Below are positions 49,937 through 59,714 of a stretch of DNA of 64,000 nt, in pieces. The stretch comes from Marinobacter sp. SS21 (GTDB lineage Bacteria > Pseudomonadota > Gammaproteobacteria > Pseudomonadales > Oleiphilaceae), in the NCBI RefSeq assembly GCF_028369065.1, contig NZ_JAQNDA010000001.1, forward strand, positions 372,001 to 436,000. Direction: 5' to 3'. Made by a program: the position numbers and the translations under genes. How positions within the stretch are numbered: position 1 is the stretch's first letter; each line of letters begins with the position of its first letter. Under the pieces are notes generated by a model. It saw only the letters and a program-made list of their open reading frames with translations, did not search any database and was not told the origin of the DNA.

Positions 49937-51271
49937 TTGCAGTCGTTATCCAAATTACCTCTCATTTTTAGCCTTTTTCTGGTTCTGATCAGTTCCCAGG
50001 CTTACAGTCAGGCGACCGACGCCCAAACGCTGTTCCGTTATGGGGTCGAGGCCTTTGAGCGCGGCCAATTGCAAGAGGCTCGCCTTTACCTGGAACACGC
50101 CCGTAAGCAAGGCCTGCAATCGGCTTCCCTGAGCTATAACCTGGGCGTGCTGTATTATCAGTTGGCCGAGTATGAGTTGGCCAAAATTGAGTTTGGCCAG
50201 CTGCTCGGCACCAGGCATCAGGCCCTCGCCACCTATAACCTCGGTCTTATTGCGCTCAAGCAGGAGCAGTCCGATACTGCCCGGACGGCGTTCGAATCGG
50301 TGCTCCAGCAAACCCCACCCGAGAATCTGGCTACTTTGGCGCAACGCCAACTGGACAGATTGGCGGGGGCGGCGGAAGTGCCGGTGGCGGCGCCGAAAGA
50401 CTGGTACGGCTTTATCTCCGTGGCCGGTGGCTATGAAGATAATATCGCCCTGTTTCCGGACAGCGCCCGCTCAGACCTCGAAGGCGGATTCGCCGAGGCG
50501 GTGGCTGCGGGCTCAGGTTTTCTGTACGGCGACCGCAATCGCGGTCTTCGCGGAGACGTGGGGTTATATCTGCGTCATTACGCCAGCGAGGACGATTTTG
50601 ACAGCGAGTTGGCGCAGGTGAATCTGCAATGGCGTCAGCTCATTGGCCCTGGTCGGCTGGGGTTCGGCGCAGGGGGTGCCTGGGTCCGCCGCGGAGGCGA
50701 GCCCCAGGAGCGTCATAGTCGGGCAATGCTGAGTTACCGGTTGGCTGGTTGCGGCAACTGGTTCGATTCCGAGTCCTGTCTGCTCAAGCTGACTGCAACC
50801 GATGTCAGTGCCGAAGCCGGGTTTGATGCCTACGAAGGCCAACTGTACCAGCTGGATGCCCGCTACCGCGCGCGCTGGCAGGCGTGGACCGGCGAGCTCA
50901 AATACCGTGGCGACTACAACGCCCGTGAGGATCTGACCACCGGCGCCGAGTTTTACAGTGTTTCGCCGCAACGACACGGGCTGGAGCTGTCGATTGCCCA
51001 CCCAGTGTGGCAACGGTTGGAGTTGGAACTGCGCACCGGCTATCGCTACAGCTATTACCGGGATCGGCACCGTCTTAATAGCGGTGATGGTGGGACCCTG
51101 GCAGTACGTCGCGAGGACCATCGATGGCGAGCGGGGCTCCGGGCCAAGGTTGAACTGCCGGCGGGTTTTGCGGTGTTTACCGAATACGACTACAAGGCCA
51201 ACCTGAGCAGCATCGACCGTTACGAATACACCAACCAGTACGCCTTACTCGGCCTTGAGCTGAGCTTCTGA
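49937..51271 (+). CDS. TPR-containing outer-membrane beta-barrel protein
   Basis: A 444-residue exported protein. The signal peptide ends SSQAYSQ. TPR repeats cover about residues 25-140 (AQTLFRYGVEAFERGQLQEARLYLEHA, SYNLGVLYYQLAEYELAKIEF, TYNLGLIALKQEQSDTA). Then a 290-residue beta-barrel follows, with alternating strands (GFISVAGGYEDNIALFPDS) and a C-terminal aromatic end (YALLGLELSF). This resembles Slam-like surface lipoprotein assembly modifiers and TPR-porin proteins, but I cannot assign one. TTG 49937 has GGGGGAG 6 bases upstream. Last gene of the ECF cassette. Confidence 0.75.
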   Translation: MQSLSKLPLIFSLFLVLISSQAYSQATDAQTLFRYGVEAFERGQLQEARLYLEHARKQGLQSASLSYNLGVLYYQLAEYELAKIEFGQLLGTRHQALATYNLGLIALKQEQSDTARTAFESVLQQTPPENLATLAQRQLDRLAGAAEVPVAAPKDWYGFISVAGGYEDNIALFPDSARSDLEGGFAEAVAAGSGFLYGDRNRGLRGDVGLYLRHYASEDDFDSELAQVNLQWRQLIGPGRLGFGAGGAWVRRGGEPQERHSRAMLSYRLAGCGNWFDSESCLLKLTATDVSAEAGFDAYEGQLYQLDARYRARWQAWTGELKYRGDYNAREDLTTGAEFYSVSPQRHGLELSIAHPVWQRLELELRTGYRYSYYRDRHRLNSGDGGTLAVRREDHRWRAGLRAKVELPAGFAVFTEYDYKANLSSIDRYEYTNQYALLGLELSF

Positions 51272-51309
51272 ACCCGCCCATGCCTTCGGCAGCTTGCGGG
51301 CATAAAAAA

Positions 51310-51332
51310 GCCCGCCCTGGGGAGGGGCGGGC
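51310..51332. terminator. Intrinsic terminator after the TPR gene
   Basis: GCCCGCCC-tggggag-GGGCGGGC is a perfect 8-bp stem, 39 bases past the stop. An A6 run lies before it (51304-51309) and a short T-tract after it, so it could work in both directions. Confidence 0.65.
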
Positions 51333-51725
51333 GAATCTATTTCGGCTGACCTGGCCTTCAAAAGCCAGCCGAAAGGCCTGTCAATTCACTCCCACTTGCT
51401 AGAGGAGCCGCGCTGGTTTGTGGGGGTTCCATACCCGCAAACCGGGATCTGCGCAATAAGACAGCGTGGCTTGTCGTCAGGGTCAGACGGTGACGACAAT
51501 CACAGTATCTACACGCTGGCATTTGTGAAATGGTTCCCAAAAAAATTATAAATTTCCGACTTTTTTCGGATTTACCCGGTTGTTGGCGGGTGACCACCAA
51601 CTGAGGGGCGTGCAGCAACCCCAGTCGGTATCACGACATCCGCTATCCGGCTGAAGGCTGGTAAACTTAAAGGAGGGCCTTATCCGGCAATCACCTTGGC
51701 AGCGTGAGCTGCGGGAGGGCTGACG
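51333..51725. other. Gene-free region upstream of the phosphoribosyltransferase gene
   Basis: Bases 51333-51725 show no convincing gene on either strand. An AT-rich block at 51535-51575 contains a small hairpin CCGA-ctttttt-TCGG. GGAGGG at 51673-51678 and GGGAGGG at 51714-51720 lie close to the next gene. Confidence 0.5.
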
Positions 51726-52367
51726 ATGAGCAGAGTCTTTCAGAACCGGCGGGATGCCGGCGAGCAGCTGGCTGATCGGTTGGAGGGGGTGGCTATTGGA
51801 AGCGATGCCTTGGTGCTGGGGTTGCCGCGAGGCGGCCTGCCCATTGCGGCGGAGGTAGCGCGCAGGTTAGGGCTACGGCTGGATGCCTTTAATGTGCGCA
51901 AGCTGGGCGTCCCCTACCAGCCGGAATTGGCCATGGGTGCGATCGCCGAAGACGGCACCCGTTTCCTCAATAGCCACCTGATCGACATGTTGGGTTTGAC
52001 GCAGCAGGATATCCAACAGGTTCAGCTGCGGGAGCAGGACACCCTGGCGCAGCGCGCCCTGCGTTATCGGGGCGAGCGCGCCAAACCGCGCATTACCGAT
52101 CGCCATATCATCCTGGTGGACGACGGCCTCGCCACCGGGGCCACCATGCATGCGGCCCTGAACGCGGTTCGACATCAGCATCCGGACCGGGTCACCGTCG
52201 CCGTGCCGGTGGCGGCAAGGGACACCGCAGATGAATTCCGGCGGCTGGCGGATGAATTCGTTTGCGTGCTGGAGCCGGAAGACCTGGGTGGTGTTGGCTG
52301 CTGGTACGTCGATTTTGCCCAGGTATCCGATGAGGAGGTCTGTGCCATCCTCGCTGCCATGGCGTAA
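51726..52367 (+). CDS. Phosphoribosyltransferase family protein
   Basis: A 213-residue protein with a type I PRTase core. The PRPP-binding loop is IILVDDGLATGATM (about residues 127-140). The N-terminus (FQNRRDAGEQLADRLEG, VLGLPRGGLPIAAEVARRLGLRLD) and KLGVPYQPELAMGAIAEDG match the widespread, uncharacterised PRTase group often annotated in stress or universal-stress clusters. Substrate base is unknown. GGGAGGG lies upstream of the ATG at 51726. Confidence 0.85.
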   Translation: MSRVFQNRRDAGEQLADRLEGVAIGSDALVLGLPRGGLPIAAEVARRLGLRLDAFNVRKLGVPYQPELAMGAIAEDGTRFLNSHLIDMLGLTQQDIQQVQLREQDTLAQRALRYRGERAKPRITDRHIILVDDGLATGATMHAALNAVRHQHPDRVTVAVPVAARDTADEFRRLADEFVCVLEPEDLGGVGCWYVDFAQVSDEEVCAILAAMA

Positions 52368-52466
52368 GCCGGTCAGCCCAGTTGCGGGCAGAAGCTAGAC
52401 TGCGGCCAGCGTACCTTGGGTAGGCCAGCCAGGCTGTCCTGTGCGACGTCCCGATAGCCCAAGCTT

Positions 52467-52694
52467 ATGATAACGGTCCTGCGCAGGATTAAGGAGCCTC
52501 TGTCCTACCTGTTGCTGGTGGTGGTCGGGTTCCTTATCGCGTTGATGTTGCCGCTGGGCTACCTGTTTCTCGGCGAGACCTTCGGCCGGGAGGTGTGGAT
52601 GGGCGTCGCTGTGCTGATGGTGGGCGGGCTACTGGCGAACGTGACCGGTTTCAGACATGGATCTCCAGCACCACTGGCGGGTTGTCCGGCTTGA
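52467..52694 (+). CDS. Small hypothetical membrane protein
   Basis: A 75-residue frame with two hydrophobic helices (LSYLLLVVVGFLIALMLPLGYLFL and VWMGVAVLMVGGLLANV). No family recognised. The ribosome site is weak. It overlaps the convergent metallophosphoesterase gene by 44 bases, so the last residues (about 61-75) may be unreliable. Hydrophobic pattern is the main support. Confidence 0.4.
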   Translation: MITVLRRIKEPLSYLLLVVVGFLIALMLPLGYLFLGETFGREVWMGVAVLMVGGLLANVTGFRHGSPAPLAGCPA

Positions 52695-53289
52695 ACTGAC
52701 CGTTGCAGGTGGCGGCATTCACGAACAGGCAGTGGCCGTGCTCCTGCTGGCCGTAGCTCTCGTGAATATGACCGAACAGGTGCGCCTTGAGCCGCAGGCC
52801 GGCCAGGCGCTCGGCCAGGGCTTCACAGCCGACATGGCCCCCGCCGAAGCGCTCGCCAACCTGATCGAGGATGTTCATGGGCGGTCCGTGGGTGATCAGC
52901 ACATCGGTGTCGTCGGGAATCTGCGCCCAGCGCTCGGCCAGGGCTGCGCCCCGAGGCAGGTTGAAGGCCCAGTTGAAGAACTCAGGAGTCCAGGGACTTC
53001 CCCAGAAGCGGACGCCGTCGATCTCGATACCGCTGTCCTCCAGGTACGTGGCCTGGGTGATCAAACACCTGGCCTGCTCGGGTTCGTTCTGGAAGCACCA
53101 GTCGTGGTTTCCGGCTATCAGGAGCTTGTGGCGATGGGGCAGGGTGCCGAGCCAGGCATCCAACTCTGCCAGCTCTTCCAGGGTGCCCCGGCCCAGGCTG
53201 TCGCCGGCATGAATCAGCACGTCACCGTCGGGAATGTGCCCAATCTGCCGGTACATGCCGTGGGTGTCTGAGATGACGATCAGCTTCAT
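52651..53289 (-). CDS. Calcineurin-like metallophosphoesterase
   Basis: A 212-residue enzyme with the five metallophosphoesterase motifs in order: ISDTHG (residue 6), HAGDSLGRG, AGNHDW, ITHGPPMN and FGHIHES. All metal ligands are present. It is compact, with no signal peptide, so probably cytoplasmic. It resembles the MPPED-type phosphodiesterases; substrate (cyclic nucleotide or other phosphodiester) is unknown. Convergent with the small membrane-protein frame. Confidence 0.88.
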   Translation of the reverse strand: MKLIVISDTHGMYRQIGHIPDGDVLIHAGDSLGRGTLEELAELDAWLGTLPHRHKLLIAGNHDWCFQNEPEQARCLITQATYLEDSGIEIDGVRFWGSPWTPEFFNWAFNLPRGAALAERWAQIPDDTDVLITHGPPMNILDQVGERFGGGHVGCEALAERLAGLRLKAHLFGHIHESYGQQEHGHCLFVNAATCNGQFKPDNPPVVLEIHV

Positions 53290-53433
53290 GGGAGACTCCG
53301 TTCTCGCGGGGGAGGGTTCTACGTTAGCACACTAACCCCGGTCCCGGTGGCGCAGTGTTTCGACGCCGTTGACGCGAGGCGCAGGAAAATCCGGTAGAGT
53401 CTGGGGATGTCCCAACAACTGATCGGGTGAACG

Positions 53434-54267
53434 ATGCGGAATCTGCGAACGCTGCCATGGGGGGTGCTGATGATGGCGACCTTGGTGCCGATGAGCGCGT
53501 CGGCGATGGCTTGCCCGATGCAGCCCCAGACGGCGTATGAGCAGGTGTACTGCCAGGTCTGGGAAAAGGGCGGTGGCAACCGTCTGCCATCCTTCGACGA
53601 TTTCCGGCGTAACACCCCGCAGGTTCAGGCGCTGCTGCTGAAGCGTCACGCGGCCCGATACGGCATGGACATGCCGGACTCCTCGCCGGAGCCGACCCGC
53701 GTCCGGCCACAACAGGTCCCGGTCAACGATCCCTTGCCATCGCCTGCGGCAGAGTCGGAACAGGAACCGGACTTGAGCCAAAGTCCGGCTTTCGCCTTCC
53801 GTGACTGCCGGCTTGAGGGCGAAATCATCGCCTGTCCCCGGCAACGCTACCGTCTGGCGGCAAACCAGTCCAACAGCGCTCTCGCCGAAGGGGTGCTGGA
53901 TGACACCAACCGGCTGGGGCTGGAGGCTTATCAGGGCGACCCCAACAACGAGACCGAACTGCGCCGTTATCTGTCCCAGGCCTATGACCTTTATATCCGC
54001 AAGATGCTGGACATCGGCCTGGGCGGCGCCACCATGAGCTTCACCCAGTTTTACCATGGCTACCAACGCCATCAGGCCAGCGGCGTTGACTACCCCCAGC
54101 GGCTGGAGGCCACCTTCCAGCTGTTGAAGCGGGACAAACAATCCATGGCGGTGCAGGCCCGGTTGACCGACGCCTTGCCACAGACGCTGGACGATTGCGA
54201 GGGCGTAGGCCTGGACATCATTGTCTGCGACGATGTCGGCACCAACTGGGTGTTTGTGGGCGAGTGA
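53434..54267 (+). CDS. Exported hypothetical protein
   Basis: A 277-residue protein with a signal peptide (ending PMSASAMACPM). A four-helix-like start follows (TAYEQVYCQVWEKGGGNRLPSFDDFRRN), then a Pro/Glu-rich linker (about 82-112), and a C-terminal domain with five or six cysteines (FRDCRLEGEIIACPRQRYRLA, DDCEGVGLDIIVCDDVG). A central block LRRYLSQAYDLYIRKMLDIGLGGATMSF is hydrophobic/helical. No family recognised. It is convergent with pntB, 41 bases away. Confidence 0.7.
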   Translation: MRNLRTLPWGVLMMATLVPMSASAMACPMQPQTAYEQVYCQVWEKGGGNRLPSFDDFRRNTPQVQALLLKRHAARYGMDMPDSSPEPTRVRPQQVPVNDPLPSPAAESEQEPDLSQSPAFAFRDCRLEGEIIACPRQRYRLAANQSNSALAEGVLDDTNRLGLEAYQGDPNNETELRRYLSQAYDLYIRKMLDIGLGGATMSFTQFYHGYQRHQASGVDYPQRLEATFQLLKRDKQSMAVQARLTDALPQTLDDCEGVGLDIIVCDDVGTNWVFVGE

Positions 54268-54308
54268 CGGGCTGCCCGAAACCCACGCCAACAAACCGGC
54301 AACCTCAA

Positions 54309-55700
54309 TCAGCCTTTCAGTCGCATCAGGATCTGCTCGGTCATGTCCTTGGCATCGCCAAACAGCATGCGGGTATTGGGTTTGTAGAACAGCGGGTTCT
54401 CCACCCCGGAATAACCGGCGGACATGCCGCGTTTGAGGACGACCACCCGGTGGGCCTTCCAGACTTCCAGTACCGGCATGCCGGAAATGGGGCTGCCGGG
54501 ATCTTCCGCGGCACTGGGGTTTACGGTGTCGTTGGCGCCTATCACCAGCACCACATCGGTCTGCGGGAAGTCGTCGTTGATTTCGTCCATCTCCAGCACG
54601 ATGTCGTAGGGCACCTTGGCTTCCGCCAGCAGCACGTTCATGTGGCCCGGCAGACGGCCCGCCACCGGATGGATGCCGAAGCGGACTTCGACGCCTTTGT
54701 CTCGCAGAAAGCGGGTGATATCGCTGACTGGATTCTGGGCCTGGGCCACGGCCATGCCGTAACCCGGGGTGATGATCACCGCCTGGGCACTCAGCAGCTC
54801 CTCGCAGACTTCCTCCACGGTGGTTTCCTGAACCGGTTCATCGGAGGCTACGCCGGTACTCTCGGTCGATTGGCCGAAGCCGCCCAGGATCACGCTGACA
54901 AAGGAACGGTTCATGGCCTTGCACATAATGTAGCTGAGGATCGCGCCGCTGCTGCCCACCAGGGCGCCGGTTACAATCAGCAGGTCATTACGCAGTAGGA
55001 AGCCGATGGCCGCCGCCGCCCAGCCGGAATAGCTGTTCAGCATCGACACCACCACCGGCATATCGGCGCCGCCAATGGCCATGATCAGGTGTGTACCCAA
55101 CAGCAGTGCCAGGCCGGTCATGACGATCAGAATGGTCACGCCGAGGGCACTGTTGTCGGTGGACAGAAAACTGCCCCCCAATACCAGGGTGGCAATGATG
55201 ATGCCCAGGTTGAGCCAGTGCCGTCCCGGCAGCATGACCGGCTTGCTGGAGATGACGCCGTGAAGCTTGCCGCAGGCCACCACCGAGCCGGTGAAGGTAA
55301 TGCCGCCGACAAAGATGCCCACGTACACTTCCACCAGTTTGATGGTGTGTTCGGCGCCAACGGTCGATACCAGCGGCTCCAGATACCCCGCAAAACCCAC
55401 CAGCACCGCGGCCAGCCCGACAAAACTGTGCAGGATGGCCACCAGTTGCGGCATCTGGGTCATCACCACTCGTTGGGCGACGATCAAGCCGGCGATACCG
55501 CCCAGGGCAATGGCCACCAGGGTTGCGATCAGGTTGTCGGCCCCAATGTGGTAAAGCGTGGCCACCATCGCGATGCTAATGCCGGCGATACCGCACCAGT
55601 TGCCGCGGCGGGCGGTTTCCTGGTGCGACAGCCCGCCCAGGCTGAGGATGAACAGAATGCTCGCCACTACGTACGCTACGCTAACCAGTCCTGAATACAT
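54309..55700 (-). CDS. pntB: NAD(P) transhydrogenase subunit beta
   Basis: A 463-residue membrane protein with nine or so hydrophobic helices and a C-terminal NADP(H)-binding domain III ([51 protein letters not shown] and [19 protein letters not shown]). Subunit beta works with PntA to exchange hydride between NADH and NADPH, driven by the proton gradient. It lies 12 bases after pntA on the same strand. Length fits the family (about 460 aa). Confidence 0.97.
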   Translation of the reverse strand: MYSGLVSVAYVVASILFILSLGGLSHQETARRGNWCGIAGISIAMVATLYHIGADNLIATLVAIALGGIAGLIVAQRVVMTQMPQLVAILHSFVGLAAVLVGFAGYLEPLVSTVGAEHTIKLVEVYVGIFVGGITFTGSVVACGKLHGVISSKPVMLPGRHWLNLGIIIATLVLGGSFLSTDNSALGVTILIVMTGLALLLGTHLIMAIGGADMPVVVSMLNSYSGWAAAAIGFLLRNDLLIVTGALVGSSGAILSYIMCKAMNRSFVSVILGGFGQSTESTGVASDEPVQETTVEEVCEELLSAQAVIITPGYGMAVAQAQNPVSDITRFLRDKGVEVRFGIHPVAGRLPGHMNVLLAEAKVPYDIVLEMDEINDDFPQTDVVLVIGANDTVNPSAAEDPGSPISGMPVLEVWKAHRVVVLKRGMSAGYSGVENPLFYKPNTRMLFGDAKDMTEQILMRLKG

Positions 55701-55712
55701 GGTGTCGCCTTC

Positions 55713-57284
55713 CTATTTGCGGAACATATTGAGCATGCGATGGGTGACCCGGAACCCGCCGGCCACGTTAATGCTGGCGATCAGCACCGCGAAGAACGAC
55801 GCCACCCCAATGATGATGCTTTCGCTCTGGGCCAGGTGCAGGATGGCGCCAATGACAATGATGCCGCTGATGGCATTGGTCACGCTCATCAGGGGGGTGT
55901 GCAGCGCCGGGGTCACGTTCCAGATGACCTGCCAGCCGATAAAGCAGGCCAGTACAAACACCGTGAAATGGGTGAGGAAACTCTGTGGTGCATGAGCGCC
56001 GACACCATACAGGACACCCACCGCGATCAGCAGCCAGCCGATTTGCCGCAGCGACCGGAACAGCGGGGAGGGCGCCGCCAGCGGCTGCTGCCTGGATGGA
56101 GGCTCTTCCGTACCTGGAGGAGGCTGGGTGCTGGTGGGCGTCTTGGGCTTGGGCGGTGGCCAGCTGATCTCGCCCTGGTGCACCACAGTGACCCCACGGA
56201 TTACGTCGTCGTCCATATCGACGTTGAACTGGCCATCTTTCTCTGGGGTCAGTTCGGTGATCAGGTTGAGCAGGTTGGTGGCGTAGAGTTCGCTGGCCAC
56301 CGTGGCCATCCGGCTGGGCAGATCGGTGTAGCCGATGAGGGTGACCTGGTGCTTGCAGGCAATCTCGCCGGGGACGGTCAGTTCGCAGTTACCGCCCCTT
56401 TCCGACGCCAGATCGACGATCACACTGCCGGGCTTCATCGCCTTGACCATGTCTTCGGTGATCAGCTTGGGTGCCGGCTTCCCCGGGATCAACGCGGTGG
56501 TGATGATGATGTCCACCTCGGCGGCCTGCTCCAGGAACAGCGCCATTTCCTTGCGAATGAACTCGTCGCTCATCTCCTTGGCGTAGCCGCCGGCGCCGGC
56601 GCCTTCCTCTTCCATTTCCACTTCGAGGAAATCGGCGCCCATACTTTCCACTTGCTCGCGCACTTCCGGCCGGGTGTCGAAGGCGCGGACAATCGCCCCC
56701 ATGCCGCGGGCGGCGCCAACTGCGGCCAGTCCCGCGACCCCGGCACCGATCACCAGCACCTTGGCCGGTGGCACCTTGCCGGCGGCGGTCACCTGGCCGG
56801 TGAAAAAGCGGCCAAAGTGCTGGGCGGCCTCAACCACCGCCCGGTAGCCGGCAATGTTTGCCATCGAACTGAGGGCATCCATGCGCTGGGCGCGGCTGAT
56901 TCGTGGCAGGCTGTCGATGGCAAAGGCGGTGACGCCACGGGCGGACAGTTTCTCCAGCAGCTCGGGGTTCTGCGCCGGCCACAGGTAACCCAGCAGATGG
57001 CTGTCCTGTTTGAGCCACTGGGATTCGTCGACGCCGTACTCCGGATGAATCTCCGGCGCCCGCACCTTCAGGACGCAATCGGCGACCTGGTACAGGTCCT
57101 TGGGAGATTCCGCAATGGTTGCCCCGGCCTCCTTGTACGCAGCATCGGAAAATTGGGCCGAGGCCCCGGCGCCGCATTCCACCACTACCTCGTGCCCGAG
57201 GCCGATCAGCTTGCGGACGGACTTGGGCGTTGCCGCCACCCGGTGTTCGTGCTCGTGGATTTCTCTTGGAATGCCTAGTATCAC
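55713..57284 (-). CDS. pntA: NAD(P) transhydrogenase subunit alpha
   Basis: A 523-residue protein. The domain I NAD-binding part starts [19 protein letters not shown] and includes [23 protein letters not shown] and [19 protein letters not shown] Pro/Thr linker (about 385-405) is followed by four membrane helices (domain [23 protein letters not shown] and on). One-piece alpha subunit as in E. coli. GTG 57284 is chosen, with AAGGGG about 9 bases upstream; the longer frame from 57311 lacks support. First gene of pntAB. Confidence 0.95.
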   Translation of the reverse strand: MILGIPREIHEHEHRVAATPKSVRKLIGLGHEVVVECGAGASAQFSDAAYKEAGATIAESPKDLYQVADCVLKVRAPEIHPEYGVDESQWLKQDSHLLGYLWPAQNPELLEKLSARGVTAFAIDSLPRISRAQRMDALSSMANIAGYRAVVEAAQHFGRFFTGQVTAAGKVPPAKVLVIGAGVAGLAAVGAARGMGAIVRAFDTRPEVREQVESMGADFLEVEMEEEGAGAGGYAKEMSDEFIRKEMALFLEQAAEVDIIITTALIPGKPAPKLITEDMVKAMKPGSVIVDLASERGGNCELTVPGEIACKHQVTLIGYTDLPSRMATVASELYATNLLNLITELTPEKDGQFNVDMDDDVIRGVTVVHQGEISWPPPKPKTPTSTQPPPGTEEPPSRQQPLAAPSPLFRSLRQIGWLLIAVGVLYGVGAHAPQSFLTHFTVFVLACFIGWQVIWNVTPALHTPLMSVTNAISGIIVIGAILHLAQSESIIIGVASFFAVLIASINVAGGFRVTHRMLNMFRK

Positions 57285-57833
57285 GATCCAGCCCCTTGTG
57301 CAGAGTCCCATTGCATAGTCAGGTACCGTCGAATGCGCTGATGGCGTTGATCCAAGGCTCCGTACCGGTATCGACCTGACAGTCGGTCGGTGAAGCGAGT
57401 GTGGCGCAGTAACCTCCTACGGAGTATGGATGACGTTTTGGCTTGCGACACAGGGGGAAGCGTAGTCGTAGATTCGCTTGCTGTCCTGTAGCTGGATGAA
57501 AGGGTTGCCCTTTTGGCATCGGTAACCACTCTGCCTGGCGGCTGTGGGCAGTCAGCTGCGGCGGCCGCATGACGTGGCCTGGGCGCGTTGACCGCGGCGG
57601 TTGTCTGAGGGCCAATGATTGAAGCACACCGGCGAGTGCTTCGGGCGCATTGGTGACAGTTGTCAGGTGATTTGCAGATGGTTGCTGGCAGTGTTTAGTA
57701 CTTTTGTAACCCGTGGGGGCAGAGTGCCGACGGCCCGATTATACTCAGTGACGACCCGCCCCTGAGGTTGAGGGTGGATCAGGCACGCTCGCCCTCCGCC
57801 GGGGGTGTACTGTACACATGGGAGAGAGGTTCA
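57285..57833. other. Intergenic region between pntA and the lipoprotein gene
   Basis: A 549-base gap with divergent promoters and no convincing gene. It contains a hairpin GAAGCAC/GTGCTTC (57621-57642), a perfect inverted pair TGACA-gt-TGTCA (57654-57665), and a good -10 hexamer TATACT (57740-57745) about 90 bases before the lipoprotein ATG. Confidence 0.45.
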
Positions 57834-58733
57834 ATGGAATATACGCGACAAACCGCCGCAGGATTGCAGAGGTTCGGTTACCTGCTGTTACTGACCGCCA
57901 CCCTCGGGCTGACCGCCTGCGGAGGCGGTGGTGGCGACTCGGATGATAACGACGCCACTTTTAAAACCACAGCAGCAACCTTAACCACCGAGGCCGAGGC
58001 GGAATCCGCCGCCGAAGCCACGCGCCAGGCATCGAGCCAGTCAATTTATGCCAACGCCGCGCTCGCTTTACCTCTCGCGGCGGACGTGAACGACAACTCC
58101 GTCACTCAATACGTGGTCGAACACGCCCTCGAACTGGCGCTGGCCAATGCCACCGCGACGGCCTTCATGACGGAAACCGTCGAAGGAAGCTGTGGCGGGA
58201 CAGCCACCGGCAAGGCCAACAGCGATACCGACTTCGTAGTCACCTATAACGATTTTTGTGAGCCGCTGGAAAACGGCGCCAACATGGTCATCAACGGCAT
58301 CGTCAATCTGCAGCTGACGGTCAGTGGTGACACGGTCACTGCCTACGCGGCCGATTTCGACCTGAACATCCAGTCCGACGGCGAAACCTATATTGAGAAG
58401 GGCTCACTCTCCTGCACCGGAGAGTACCTGGACGACTGCAGCTACAGCTCCGAGTTCACCGGCAGCAATGGTAAGCTGTACCGGGTGACCAACGTGTCCG
58501 TTTCTGGCGACGAGTTTTCCGGCTACCAGCTCAGCGCTCGGGTATATGATCAGGAGCTGGGGTATGTCGATTTCAATGGCAGCGGTCTGATGCTGTGTTC
58601 CGGAGGCGGCTTCTCTGCGGGTACCATCGACGTCAGTGACTCGACCGGATTGGTGGCCACTCTGACCTTCAGTGGCTGTGCGGACTACACCGTGACCTTC
58701 AAAGGCAGTGCAACGCTGCTTCCTCAAATGTAA
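57834..58733 (+). CDS. Hypothetical lipoprotein
   Basis: A 299-residue lipoprotein starting at ATG 57834, with GAGAGG upstream. The lipobox LGLTAC lies at about residue 29 and is followed by a Gly/Asp linker (GGGGGDSDDNDA). Ala/Glu/Thr-rich helical segment (about 40-75) leads to a beta-rich domain with paired cysteines (GSCGG, FCEPLENG, LSCTGEYLDDCSYSSEF, CSGGGFS, SGCADYT). No family recognised. Convergent with an outer-membrane barrel gene and shares a terminator with it. Confidence 0.7.
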   Translation: MEYTRQTAAGLQRFGYLLLLTATLGLTACGGGGGDSDDNDATFKTTAATLTTEAEAESAAEATRQASSQSIYANAALALPLAADVNDNSVTQYVVEHALELALANATATAFMTETVEGSCGGTATGKANSDTDFVVTYNDFCEPLENGANMVINGIVNLQLTVSGDTVTAYAADFDLNIQSDGETYIEKGSLSCTGEYLDDCSYSSEFTGSNGKLYRVTNVSVSGDEFSGYQLSARVYDQELGYVDFNGSGLMLCSGGGFSAGTIDVSDSTGLVATLTFSGCADYTVTFKGSATLLPQM

Positions 58734-58741
58734 ACCACCAC

Positions 58742-58766
58742 ACGCCGGGGTCCCGCGCCCCGGCGT
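58742..58766. terminator. Bidirectional hairpin between convergent genes
   Basis: ACGCCGGGG (58742-58750) pairs with CCCCGGCGT (58758-58766) around a 7-base loop. It lies between two convergent exported-protein genes. No strong T-tract on either side. Confidence 0.5.
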
Positions 58767-59566
58767 CAGAATTTCAGCCCGACGCGAATGCCCTGGCGCA
58801 CGCTCTCACTGGCCGGTTCCCGAATACGCACCAGCAAGCGCCCCAGGCGTGTGAGTTCCTCGTCGCCATCACCGAAATCCCAGGCCTCCCGAAAAAGCGA
58901 CACGTTGACCTCCGGCCAGGGCGGCGGTGACCAGTGGAGCTGTAGCCGATAGCCCTCGCCGTCGCCCAACGACAATTCCGGCTCGCCGCCCGGGAGAGCC
59001 GCCGCGGCCACCCTGACATTCCCGGAATGGGTGAGGAACGCTGCAACATCGACGCAAAAGTTTGAAAACCACGTTTGCGCCGGCGCACAGGCCGCCACGC
59101 CGGCACCGATTTCCCACCAGCGATAGAACTCATCCAGCTGCAGCGACAACCCCGAAGACTGGATGGAGCGATCCCAGCGTTGGTATCGGGCCATCAGGTA
59201 CGGCCGCCAGGTCAGCGTCGGGCTCTCAAGGTGGACCCCCAGGCGACCATCGTAGTGGATCAACCGTTGACGGGTAGAGGTGGTCAGAGGCACGCCGGCC
59301 TGGGTCTGGCCATCATATTGAACCTGGCCCCGGTTATAGCCAGCGTCCAGTTCCAGCCAGAACCGGCGTCCGAGATCCCGATGCCAGTTGAGATAAACAC
59401 CCGGCAAATCACCCTGCTCCTGATTCAGGGTCGCCCCCGATGGGCTCTCTTCCCGGAAATCAAAATACAGCCAGTTGGTACCGAGTTGGAGTGAATCTGC
59501 GGATACCGAGGAAGATGCCAGGGGCAGTAACAAAAGCAAGCGGCGAAGGTGATTCGATAAAGCCAT
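58766..59566 (-). CDS. Putative outer-membrane beta-barrel protein
   Basis: A 266-residue protein. The signal peptide is ALSNHLRRLLLLLPLASSSVSA. Repeated amphipathic strands follow (GTNWLYFDFREES, GVYLNWHRDLGRRFWLELDAGYN, WRPYLMARYQRWDRSI). The C-terminus ends RVGLKF, the final-Phe signature of Bam substrates. Two cysteines sit mid-protein (VAACAPAQTWFSNFCVD). No family recognised. Possibly a small porin or envelope-surface protein. Bases 59567-60027 downstream of its promoter hold no gene. Confidence 0.7.
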   Translation of the reverse strand: MALSNHLRRLLLLLPLASSSVSADSLQLGTNWLYFDFREESPSGATLNQEQGDLPGVYLNWHRDLGRRFWLELDAGYNRGQVQYDGQTQAGVPLTTSTRQRLIHYDGRLGVHLESPTLTWRPYLMARYQRWDRSIQSSGLSLQLDEFYRWWEIGAGVAACAPAQTWFSNFCVDVAAFLTHSGNVRVAAAALPGGEPELSLGDGEGYRLQLHWSPPPWPEVNVSLFREAWDFGDGDEELTRLGRLLVRIREPASESVRQGIRVGLKF

Positions 59567-59664
59567 CAGTTCCCGATCCGTTGGTACGTTAAGCCGGGCT
59601 ACGGTATCACTTTTGCGCTGGGGGCGCTCGCCGAAGAGTGCGCTCGGGTATCAGGCGCTCTGAG

Positions 59665-59714
59665 AATAATCGGGGTCGGAATAATCGGGGTCGGATCGAA
59701 TAATCGGGGTCGGA
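59665..59714. repeat. Three copies of AATAATCGGGGTCGGA, RAYT-like
   Basis: The 16-base unit starts at 59665, 59680 and 59699; the first two share one base. The third copy runs on into TCTACATTAATGATTGG. The sequence GGGGTCGGATCTACATT resembles the conserved ends next to REP-associated tyrosine transposases (RAYT) in gammaproteobacteria. No transposase frame is nearby, so this looks like a remnant or solitary repeat. Confidence 0.5.

Noticed and set aside
55740-57278. 512-codon open frame on the plus strand
   Set aside because: Antisense to pntA; composition is typical of a shadow frame.
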